Assembly (NCBI RefSeq): GCF_023954305.1
Contig: NZ_JAMLIG010000001.1
Coordinates: 3,120,001-3,184,000, forward strand
From: Mesorhizobium sp.
GTDB lineage: Bacteria > Pseudomonadota > Alphaproteobacteria > Rhizobiales > Rhizobiaceae
Reading direction: 5' to 3'
DNA length: 64,000 bases
Below the pieces are notes generated by a model. The model worked only from the letters and a program-made list of their open reading frames with translations. It made no database searches and was not told the origin of the DNA. Made by a program: the position numbers and the translations under genes. This document shows, in pieces, positions 49,139 through 56,521 of this stretch. Positions within the stretch are counted from its first letter, which is position 1. Each line of letters opens with the position of its first letter.

Positions 49139-51010
49139 ATGACGCAGTCAGAGAAAAGCGGAGCTGCCTCCCGCCACCCGGTGCCCGCCATACCTCAGGT
49201 GGCGCTGCCCGAGGAACTGGGAAGCGAGGCATATCGCGCGATCGACCGGATGCGCGAGGCGCTGACCGCCCGATACAGCGCCGGATTGTCGCCAACGGCG
49301 CTGTCGTTGGCACTGTACGATTGGTGGGCGCATCTGGCGGCGGCGCCGGGCAAGCGCCTGGAGCTCGCGGACAAGGCGGGACGCAAGGCGGCGCGGCTTC
49401 TGTCGCACATCGCCGCGCTCGCCGCCGACCCGAACACCCCTCCCGCAATCGAGCCATTGCCGGGCGACGACCGCTTCTCGGCCGAGGAATGGAAGACGCC
49501 GCCGTTCAGCCTGTGGGCGCAGGCGTTCCTGCTCAGCCAGCAATGGTGGCACAACGTCACGCACGAGGTGCCGGGGATGACGCCGCATCACGAAGAGGTC
49601 GTCTCCTTCGGGGCGCGGCAGATGCTCGACATGCTGTCGCCGTCGAATGTGCCGTTCATGAATCCCGAGATCCTCAAGCGCACCTTCGAAACCGGCGGCA
49701 TGAACTTCGTCACCGGCTATTCCAACTGGCTGGAGGACCGGGCCCGGACGTTGAGTGGCCGGCCGCCGGTGGGCGCCGAAAACTTCGTCGTCGGCAAGGA
49801 CGTTGCCGTTACGCCCGGAAAGATCGTCTACCGAAATCACCTGATCGAACTGATCCAGTATGCGCCGGCGACCGCGGAGGTCATTGCCGAGCCGGTGCTG
49901 ATCGTGCCGGCCTGGATCATGAAATACTACATCCTCGACCTGTCGCCGGCCAACTCGCTGATCCGCTACCTGGTGAGCAAAGGGCATACCGTCTTCTGTA
50001 TCTCCTGGCGCAATCCGACGGCGGACGACCGCGATCTCGCGCTGGACGACTACCGGCGCCTCGGCGTGACGGCCGCGATCGACGCGGTGAGCGCGATCGT
50101 GCCCGACAGGCGCATACATGCGACCGGCTACTGTCTCGGCGGCACTCTGCTTTCGATTGCCGCCGCCGCGATGGCGCGTGCGCATGACGAGCGGCTGGCG
50201 TCCGTCACGCTGCTCGCGGCGCAGACGGATTTTTCGGAGCCAGGCGAACTGGCCCTCTTCATCGACCACGACCAGATGCATCTGCTGGAGAGCATGATGT
50301 GGGACCGCGGATATCTCTCCGCCGACCAGATGTCGGGAGCGTTCCAGATGTTGCGCACGAACGATCTCATCTGGTCGCGCGTGGTCCGCGACTATCTGAT
50401 GGGCGAGCGCCAACCGATGTTCGACCTGATGGCGTGGAACGCCGACACGACGCGGATGCCCTACAGGATGCATGCGGAGTATCTGCGGCGGCTCTATCTC
50501 GACAACGATCTGGCATCGAACCGCCTGATGGTCGACGGCCGGCCCGCCTCGATCCAGAACATCCGGGTGCCGATGTTCGTCGTCGGCACCGAGCGCGACC
50601 ACGTGGCTCCCTGGCGGTCCGTCTACAAGATCCATGATCTGAGCGACAGCGAAGTCACCTTTGTGCTCACCAGCGGCGGGCATAATGCCGGCATCGTCAG
50701 CGAACCCGGACGTCCGAACCGCCACTACCGTATTGGCACGAAGCACGCCGACGGCGTGTCGATCGGTGCGGATGAATGGGCCGCCGCGGTGCAGGCCCGG
50801 CCGGGCTCGTGGTGGGAAGCCTGGGCAGACTGGCTCGCGTCCCATTCGCAGGGCGCCCGTGTCTCGCCGCCAGCGATGGGCGCCGCAGACCGGGGTCTCG
50901 CGCCGCTGGCCGATGCGCCGGGGACCTACTGCTGCAGCGCTAGCTCGCGCGACAAAGCGACCTCACCGCGGCTTGATCGATGTCAAGGCGCCGCTGGCTC
51001 CAGGCGATAG
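49139..51010 (+). CDS. phaC: Poly(3-hydroxyalkanoate) synthase, class I type
   Basis: A 623-residue PHA synthase. The lipase-like box is GYCLGG with catalytic Cys332; catalytic Asp is in TERDHVAPWRSVYK and His in TSGGHNAGIVSEPG. An N-terminal PhaC helper domain is seen (AYRAIDRMREALTARYSAGLSPTALSLALYDWWAHLA). It polymerises 3-hydroxyacyl-CoA on granules. ATG at 49139-49141 is the first plausible start after the FNR/FixK-type box; no good ribosome site precedes it. No phaA/phaB is nearby. It is followed by a phasin gene, with another box inside its 3' end. Confidence 0.92.
   Translation: MTQSEKSGAASRHPVPAIPQVALPEELGSEAYRAIDRMREALTARYSAGLSPTALSLALYDWWAHLAAAPGKRLELADKAGRKAARLLSHIAALAADPNTPPAIEPLPGDDRFSAEEWKTPPFSLWAQAFLLSQQWWHNVTHEVPGMTPHHEEVVSFGARQMLDMLSPSNVPFMNPEILKRTFETGGMNFVTGYSNWLEDRARTLSGRPPVGAENFVVGKDVAVTPGKIVYRNHLIELIQYAPATAEVIAEPVLIVPAWIMKYYILDLSPANSLIRYLVSKGHTVFCISWRNPTADDRDLALDDYRRLGVTAAIDAVSAIVPDRRIHATGYCLGGTLLSIAAAAMARAHDERLASVTLLAAQTDFSEPGELALFIDHDQMHLLESMMWDRGYLSADQMSGAFQMLRTNDLIWSRVVRDYLMGERQPMFDLMAWNADTTRMPYRMHAEYLRRLYLDNDLASNRLMVDGRPASIQNIRVPMFVVGTERDHVAPWRSVYKIHDLSDSEVTFVLTSGGHNAGIVSEPGRPNRHYRIGTKHADGVSIGADEWAAAVQARPGSWWEAWADWLASHSQGARVSPPAMGAADRGLAPLADAPGTYCCSASSRDKATSPRLDRCQGAAGSRR
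50973..50986. promoter_or_regulatory. FNR/FixK-type box upstream of the phasin gene
   Basis: TTGATCGATGTCAA is an exact TTGA-N6-TCAA. Its centre is 71 bp before the phasin ATG, so a start of transcription 41.5 bp downstream would leave a leader of about 30 nt, the normal class II geometry. It lies inside the last codons of phaC. Confidence 0.6.
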
Positions 51011-51050
51011 CGTTCCTGCTCTATCCCAGCACGCGATCGGAGATCGAACC

Positions 51051-51434
51051 ATGCCGACCAGGAGAGCGATGTCAAACGTCGAGATGCCACCGATGCCGTT
51101 TTCCGCCGAAGCGCGGAACGCCTTCAGCGCTGGCCTGCAGATCCAGGCACAGGCGCTCGGGGCCCTCCTGCGCTACCAGATCGAGGGTCTGGCATTCCTG
51201 AAGAAACGCTACGAGCAGGACGCGAAGCTGGTCGAGGATCTCGCCGCGAGCGGGGAAATGAAGGATGCGCTCGATATCGTCAGCGCCTTTGCCCAGAATG
51301 CAGCGTCGGATTATGCGGCCGAAGCGAGCAGGGTAGCCTCGCTCGGTTCCAAGCTCGCCTCCGAGGCGGCGAAACAGGCGCGAAAGGATGCCGAGACCAT
51401 CGTCGAAGACATGGCGGCACTGACGGTCGCCTGA
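51051..51434 (+). CDS. Phasin (PHA granule-associated protein)
   Basis: A 127-residue, helical, amphipathic protein typical of phasins: FSAEARNAFSAGLQIQAQALGALLRYQIEGLAFLKKRYEQDAKLVEDLAASGEMKDALDIVSAFAQNAASDYAAEASRVASLGSKLASEAAKQA. Phasins coat storage granules and limit their size. ATG at 51051 has GGAGA seven bases before it; a second ATG at 51069 has GGAGA closer and would remove six residues. The preceding phaC and the FNR/FixK-type box support the role. Confidence 0.85.
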   Translation: MPTRRAMSNVEMPPMPFSAEARNAFSAGLQIQAQALGALLRYQIEGLAFLKKRYEQDAKLVEDLAASGEMKDALDIVSAFAQNAASDYAAEASRVASLGSKLASEAAKQARKDAETIVEDMAALTVA

Positions 51435-51482
51435 GCAACCGAGGGAGGCGGCAGGCAGTGTCCGGGCGCCGCCGTCCTTCGT

Positions 51483-53024
51483 TCAGCGTTCCACGGCTCC
51501 CGCTGCCGTCGGGAGAGCCATGATGTCGCCGACGATCCTTCCCGTACTGCGCGCGGCGTCGAGCCTATGCCAATCGATGTTGCCGGCATTCCTCTGCAAC
51601 TGGCGCGACAGGATGTCGACGGTGGCGTCGGAGGCGCCGCCCGACCGCCCGGCCACCCGCTGCCAGAGCAGATCGGGATCTGCTTCGAGCCATATGCCCT
51701 GGAACGGCACGCCGCGATCCAGCGCCGACCGCATGATCCGCGACCGGTCCGCCGGACGATCGAAGACGGCGTCCGCCACGACCGATCCGCCCTCCGCGAG
51801 GATCAGCCCGGCCCGCCAGGCTACTTCGGCATAGACCCGCTCCGACACCTCAGGGCGATAGGCCTTGTCGGGCAGGTGCGTCTCGGCGGCGACGCCGTGC
51901 AGCGCCTTGCGGATACGGTCGCTCTCGACGATGCGGGCGCCCGGCGGGGCGCCGATCCGCGCGGCCAGTGCCTCGGCGATCGTGGTCTTGCCCGAGCCGC
52001 TGCGTCCGCCGATGGCGATGAGGCGGGGCGGGCGGAGCGCGAGCAGGCCGAGAGCGAGGTCGAAATAGGATCGGGCTTCGCTGGTGAGCTTCCCCGAGAC
52101 GTCGCCGCTTTCCTCGGCCTGCGTCGCCAGGACATGCGCGCGGACGGCGGCGCGGACCGCCATGAAGAAGGGGAGGAGCGCGAAGCCGTCCTCGTCGTCG
52201 GCTTCGTCGAGATAACGATTCATCACCAGATTGGCGAGCTCGCGCAGGTTCCGGTGCCAGAGGTCCATCAGCAGGAAGGCGAGATCGTAGAGCACGTCGA
52301 CGGTCGCGATCCGGTCGCTGAACTCGATGCAGTCGAACAGGCGCGGGACGCCGTCCAACAGGCAGATGTTGCGCAGATGCAGGTCGCCGTGGCAGCGCCG
52401 TACCTTGCCGGCCATTTCGCGGCGGTCGAGCGACGCCGCGTGGCGTGCGAGGGCCTTGCGGAAGGCGGCATCGAAGCGCTCGACCTCGTCGGGGAGGAAC
52501 ACGCGGCTGGTGGCGAAACCGGCCCGGTTGATGTCGAGCACGCCTTGCATGTTCGCCGCCCCTCCTCCCGCATGTATCACCGGCGCTGAACGGTGAAAGC
52601 GGACGATCATGCTCGCCGTCTCGGTCATCAGGGCGGGGGACAGCGTTCCGGCCGCGGCCATCTGGTCGAGCAGGGCCGATTGCGCGAACCGCCGCATCTC
52701 GACGACCGCGTCGACCAGGTCGCCCTTCCCGTCGAAGGCAAGTCGGCCCGAGGGCTCGCGGGTTATGCGCCGAACGCCAAGATAGAGGCCGGGAGCCGTC
52801 GGCGAATTGAGCTCGACCTCCTTGCGGCAAGCGGCAAGCCGTAGCGCGGGGGTCGAGAAATCGACATAGGGAAGCTTGACCGCGCGCTTTGCCTTGAAAG
52901 CGCGATCGCCGGCCAGGAAGACGTGGGAGATGTGCGTGTCGATCGTCTCGACGGGCTCCGTCAGCCCATGCGCGGCCGGATCGGCGAGGAACGCGATCGT
53001 GTCCGTCTGGTTCTCGGTGATCAA
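51483..53024 (-). CDS. Fusion of phosphotransferase-like and P-loop kinase domains
   Basis: A 513-residue two-domain protein. Residues 1-330 resemble aminoglycoside phosphotransferase/kinase folds, with catalytic loop CHGDLHLRNICLLDG and metal-binding LFDCIEFSDR. Residues 335-500 are a P-loop kinase with Walker A AIGGRSGSGKTTIAEALA and a zeta-toxin/gluconokinase-like layout. Such fusions are widespread in proteobacteria near stress genes, but the substrate is unknown to me. No in-frame ATG exists near the N-terminus; TTG at 53022-53024 with AGGA ten bases before is the likely start. It follows the stress-protein gene by 59 bp on the same strand. Confidence 0.8.
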   Translation of the reverse strand: MITENQTDTIAFLADPAAHGLTEPVETIDTHISHVFLAGDRAFKAKRAVKLPYVDFSTPALRLAACRKEVELNSPTAPGLYLGVRRITREPSGRLAFDGKGDLVDAVVEMRRFAQSALLDQMAAAGTLSPALMTETASMIVRFHRSAPVIHAGGGAANMQGVLDINRAGFATSRVFLPDEVERFDAAFRKALARHAASLDRREMAGKVRRCHGDLHLRNICLLDGVPRLFDCIEFSDRIATVDVLYDLAFLLMDLWHRNLRELANLVMNRYLDEADDEDGFALLPFFMAVRAAVRAHVLATQAEESGDVSGKLTSEARSYFDLALGLLALRPPRLIAIGGRSGSGKTTIAEALAARIGAPPGARIVESDRIRKALHGVAAETHLPDKAYRPEVSERVYAEVAWRAGLILAEGGSVVADAVFDRPADRSRIMRSALDRGVPFQGIWLEADPDLLWQRVAGRSGGASDATVDILSRQLQRNAGNIDWHRLDAARSTGRIVGDIMALPTAAGAVER

Positions 53025-53083
53025 CGGTACTGGTTCCTGCGAGCGTGTTGCAGATCGGAGGCGATCGAAAGCCGGGAGATCGG

Positions 53084-53914
53084 CTACCTGGCCATCAGGA
53101 TCGGCAGCGGGGGTTCGTCGATCATCGTCCGGGTGACGCCGCCGAGGATCCGCTCGCTCAGCCTGGAATGACCGTAGGCCCCCATGACCAGCAGTTGAGC
53201 CGAGGTGTCGATCGCATGCTGGCGCAGCACCGACGCGATCGAACGGCCCTGGCTCGGGCGGCGGTCCACCGTCACCTTGATGCCGTGGCGCGCCAGATAG
53301 GTCGCTGCGTCGGCGCCTGGCTCCTCGCCCTGTCCGTATTCGCCTTCGACCGGGTCAACGAGGACGAGACGCACATCGTCGGCGGTGCGCATCAGGTCGA
53401 GCGACCGTGCCACGGCGTTGGAGGCCTCAATGCGGGAATCCCAGGCGATCAGCACACGTTTCGGCCTGAGCGTCGGAGATGATCCCTGCGGCACCAGAAG
53501 AAGCGGTTTTCCCGACGAAAACAGCGTCCCGGACACGACCTTGTTCTTCAAGGCACCGCGGGACAGCAGTTCCGGGCCGATCACGGTCAGGTCGGCGTAG
53601 CGGGCGCGCCTTCCGATCACCTCGTGCGCCCAAGCCTCTTCGGGATATTCGCTCGACACATCGGACGAGATCTGGCTGGCCGCGAGCAGATCGGAAACCG
53701 CGGCCGTCCTCTTTTGCAGTCGGTTCACGTCGGCCTGCCTTTCCTGCAGCCACGCGTCCGAGACGATGGCAGCGTAGCCGCCGATCGGGGGCGGGGCGGC
53801 CATGTTAAGGACCAGGACGGCAAGATGCGCCTCGATCTCCTCGCATAAGCCTGCGGCGAGCTTGATATCCGCGTCGCCGAGGTCGGGGCTTGTGACGGTA
53901 AGGATGGTCTTCAT
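53084..53914 (-). CDS. Universal stress protein, tandem UspA-type
   Basis: A 276-residue protein with two Usp-like halves. The second half keeps the ATP-binding signature (LLVMGAYGHSRLSERILGGVTRTMIDE, G-x2-G-x9-G-type, about residues 240-266); the first half is degenerate (VIGPELLSRGALKNKVVSGTLFSSGKPLLLVP). Such proteins accumulate during growth arrest and oxygen limitation. A candidate FNR/FixK box sits 63 bp upstream at the geometry expected for activation, with TAGAAA as possible -10. Confidence 0.88.
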   Translation of the reverse strand: MKTILTVTSPDLGDADIKLAAGLCEEIEAHLAVLVLNMAAPPPIGGYAAIVSDAWLQERQADVNRLQKRTAAVSDLLAASQISSDVSSEYPEEAWAHEVIGRRARYADLTVIGPELLSRGALKNKVVSGTLFSSGKPLLLVPQGSSPTLRPKRVLIAWDSRIEASNAVARSLDLMRTADDVRLVLVDPVEGEYGQGEEPGADAATYLARHGIKVTVDRRPSQGRSIASVLRQHAIDTSAQLLVMGAYGHSRLSERILGGVTRTMIDEPPLPILMAR

Positions 53915-53976
53915 TGCAGCTCACTCACGATTGCGTTGCCATTTTTTATTTCTAGCAGCGGCGGGCGGTACGTCCT

Positions 53977-53990
53977 TTGCGCGGGATCAA
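53977..53990. promoter_or_regulatory. FNR/FixK-type box between the stress-protein and alcohol dehydrogenase genes
   Basis: TTGCGCGGGATCAA fits TTG(A/C)-N6-TCAA, the FixK variant of the FNR box. For the minus-strand stress-protein gene, a start 41.5 bp from the box centre falls at about 53942, with TAGAAA at 53949-53954 placed as a -10 and a 28-nt leader. The same box could serve the plus-strand dehydrogenase gene. Confidence 0.55.
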
Positions 53991-54064
53991 GGACCTGACG
54001 AAAGCCGGGGCCCAGATTTCATCATAAAGATCGAACGGCGCATTCTGTCCTCTGGAGACAGCCG

Positions 54065-55048
54065 ATGAAAGCGATGGTTCTGGAAAGACCGGGAATGCCG
54101 CTCGTCTTCATGGAGCAGCCGGATCCTACGCCGGGCGCGGGAGAGATAAGGCTGAGGGTCGAAGCCTGCGCTGTCTGCCGCACGGACCTGCACGTCGTTG
54201 ATGGCGAGCTCCAACATCCGAAGCTGCCGCTCATTCCAGGGCACGAGATCGTCGGTATCGTCGATGCAGCAGGGCCGGGCGTCGACCCGGGCAGGATTGG
54301 ACGCCGGGTCGGCGTGCCTTGGCTTGGCCACACCTGCGGCTCATGCACCTACTGCCGGTCGGGCTCCGAAAACCTCTGCGATGCGCCGCTGTTCACCGGC
54401 TACACCCGCGACGGAGGGTTCGCGACGCATGTCGTGGCGGATTCGGATTTCGCCTTCGACCTGGACCCGGATGCAGATCCCGTCGCATCGGCGCCTCTGT
54501 TGTGCGCCGGCCTGATCGGCTGGCGGTCGCTGAAGCGGGCTGGCGAGGGCGGGCGCATCGGCCTCTACGGCTTCGGCGCGGCGGCGCATATCATCGCGCA
54601 GGTCTGCGTCTGGCAGGGCCGCGAGGTCTATGCCTTCACGCGGCCGGGAGATGCCGAGGCGCAGCGCTTCGCGAAGAGCCTTGGCGCGGTCTGGACGGGA
54701 GGATCGGACCAGACGCCGCCGGTGCCGCTCGACGCGGCCATCATCTTCGCGCCGGTCGGCGCGCTGGTTCCCGCCGCGCTCAGGGCCGTGCGCAAGGGTG
54801 GACGTGTCGTCTGCGGTGGTATCCACATGAGCGACATACCGGCGATGCCCTACTCCATCCTGTGGGAGGAGCGCGAGCTCGTGTCTGTCGCCAATCTGAC
54901 GCGCAAGGATGCGGAGGAGTTCTTTCCGGTCGCGCGCGCGGCCGGGGTGCGGACGCACACGACGATCTATCCGCTGGAGCGCGCCAACGAGGCGCTCGAC
55001 GACCTTCGGCAGGGGCGGCTCAGCGGGGCGGCGGTGCTGGTGCCGTAG
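54065..55048 (+). CDS. Zinc-dependent alcohol dehydrogenase
   Basis: A 327-residue medium-chain dehydrogenase. Catalytic zinc ligands are Cys38 (ACAVCRTDLH), His59-Glu60 (PGHEIVG) and the later Cys; the structural zinc motif CGSCTYCRSGSENLC is complete. The coenzyme fold is GEGGRIGLYGFGAAAHIIAQ. It is of the AdhP/YdjL-like type that oxidises or forms simple alcohols. Divergent from the stress-protein gene across a shared FNR/FixK-type box, it may take part in redox balancing at low oxygen. It converges with cysG. Confidence 0.88.
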   Translation: MKAMVLERPGMPLVFMEQPDPTPGAGEIRLRVEACAVCRTDLHVVDGELQHPKLPLIPGHEIVGIVDAAGPGVDPGRIGRRVGVPWLGHTCGSCTYCRSGSENLCDAPLFTGYTRDGGFATHVVADSDFAFDLDPDADPVASAPLLCAGLIGWRSLKRAGEGGRIGLYGFGAAAHIIAQVCVWQGREVYAFTRPGDAEAQRFAKSLGAVWTGGSDQTPPVPLDAAIIFAPVGALVPAALRAVRKGGRVVCGGIHMSDIPAMPYSILWEERELVSVANLTRKDAEEFFPVARAAGVRTHTTIYPLERANEALDDLRQGRLSGAAVLVP

Positions 55049-55057
55049 GGGAGCAGA

Positions 55058-56521
55058 TCAGGCGCACATCGCGAGGGCGATTCCGGGTTCTGCTTGCGCG
55101 ACCTGGCGCTTCTCGGCAAACACCGAACCCACGCCGATCAGGATCGGCGCCGAGCGGTCGAAGTCCGCGGTGGCGGCGGCCAGGTCGCCGAGCGAGGTGC
55201 GCGCGGTGCGCATACCGGGGCGGCCGACATTGGCGGCGATGCAGGCGGGGGTCTCGGGCGGAAGGCCCTCGGCGATCAGGCGCTCTGAAATGAGACCGGC
55301 GGTGCGGGCGCCCATGTAGAACACCGTCGTGGCCGACAGGTCGGCGACCGCGCACCAGTCGACGTCCTGCGGCAAGCCACCGGATTTGGAGTGACCGGTG
55401 ACGAAGCGAACCGATTTCGCCATGTCCCTGTGGGTCAGCGACACGCCGAGCGCGGCGGCGAGCGCCAGGCCGGCGGTGATGCCCGGAACGACGTCGTAGG
55501 CGATGCCGGCCGCTTTGAGTTCGGCGATCTCCTCGCCGGCACGGCCGAAGATCATCGGGTCCCCCGATTTCAGCCGCACGACGTGCCGTCCGGCGCGGGC
55601 GAGCTTGACCATCAGCGCGTTGATCTCGTCCTGTTTGCAGCTCGGCCGGCCGGCCCGCTTGCCAACCAGGATGCGCCTGGCCTCGCGGCGGGCGAGTTCC
55701 AGCACGTCGTCGGAGACGAGATCGTCGAACAGGATCACGTCGGCGGCCTGCAGCGCGCGCACCGCCTTGAGCGTCAGCAGTTCGGCGTCGCCCGGCCCGG
55801 CGCCGACGAACGTCACCCTGCCGGATTTCGCCTTGCGATCCGCACCGCGCAGCAAGCGTGCGATATCGGTTTCGACCGCGTCCGAGGGCGCCGGTCCGAA
55901 CGAGCGGTCGACGAAACCCTCCCAGAAGGCACGGCGGGCCGGTCCCGGCGCCAGCGCCTCGACCACGCGCTCCCGAACTGCACGAGCAAGGGAGGCCCAG
56001 TCGGCAAGCGACGGCGGCAGCAGCGTCTCGATCTTGCGGCGCACCGCCTGGCCGAGGATCGGGGCGGCGCCCGAGGTCGATATGCCGACGACCACCGGCG
56101 AACGGTTGACGATGGTGCCGAACTGGAAATCGCAGAAGGCTGGCCGGTCGATGACGTTGCAGGCGGCACCGGCGGCGCGCGCGGCGGACTGGAAGGCGGC
56201 CGCCTCGGCCTCGTCTTCGGCGTCGGCCAACGCGACGGCCGCGCCGGCGAGGCAGGCTGCATCCCAGCGCCGCGGCTGGATGGTCAGGACGGGCTCGCGG
56301 GCGGCGACGCGCAGCATCTCGTGCGACGGTTGCTCATCGCCGGCGAAAACCTCGACCCGAGCGCCGGCGGCGGCGAGCAGTTCGGCCTTCCAGGCGGCCG
56401 CCTCCGAACCGCCGACGACCACTGCCCGCTTGCCCACGAGATCGAGGAAGACCGGGAGGACGGAAAGCGGCCTGATGCGGGCCGGGTTTTCCTCACTCGG
56501 CAGCCTGGAGACGACCTGCAT
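55058..56521 (-). CDS. cysG: Siroheme synthase CysG (trifunctional)
   Basis: A 487-residue fusion. Residues 17-225 are the precorrin-2 dehydrogenase/ferrochelatase (VLPVFLDLVGKRAVVVGGSEAAAWKAELLAAAGA) and residues 235-480 the uroporphyrinogen-III methyltransferase (GRVTFVGAGPGDAELLTLKAVRALQAADVILFDDLV, RLKSGDPMIFGRAGEE, VVPGITAG). It makes the siroheme required by NirB, encoded just upstream. The start ATG lies 29 bp inside the 3' end of nasA, so the gene is coupled to the nitrate operon. Confidence 0.95.
   Translation of the reverse strand: MQVVSRLPSEENPARIRPLSVLPVFLDLVGKRAVVVGGSEAAAWKAELLAAAGARVEVFAGDEQPSHEMLRVAAREPVLTIQPRRWDAACLAGAAVALADAEDEAEAAAFQSAARAAGAACNVIDRPAFCDFQFGTIVNRSPVVVGISTSGAAPILGQAVRRKIETLLPPSLADWASLARAVRERVVEALAPGPARRAFWEGFVDRSFGPAPSDAVETDIARLLRGADRKAKSGRVTFVGAGPGDAELLTLKAVRALQAADVILFDDLVSDDVLELARREARRILVGKRAGRPSCKQDEINALMVKLARAGRHVVRLKSGDPMIFGRAGEEIAELKAAGIAYDVVPGITAGLALAAALGVSLTHRDMAKSVRFVTGHSKSGGLPQDVDWCAVADLSATTVFYMGARTAGLISERLIAEGLPPETPACIAANVGRPGMRTARTSLGDLAAATADFDRSAPILIGVGSVFAEKRQVAQAEPGIALAMCA

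Noticed and set aside
55086..55102. Further TCGCGCAAG match inside cysG (and one near 62129 in the ABC ATPase gene)
   Set aside because: They are inside coding sequence and lack the TA at the ten-base spacing, so they are taken as chance matches.
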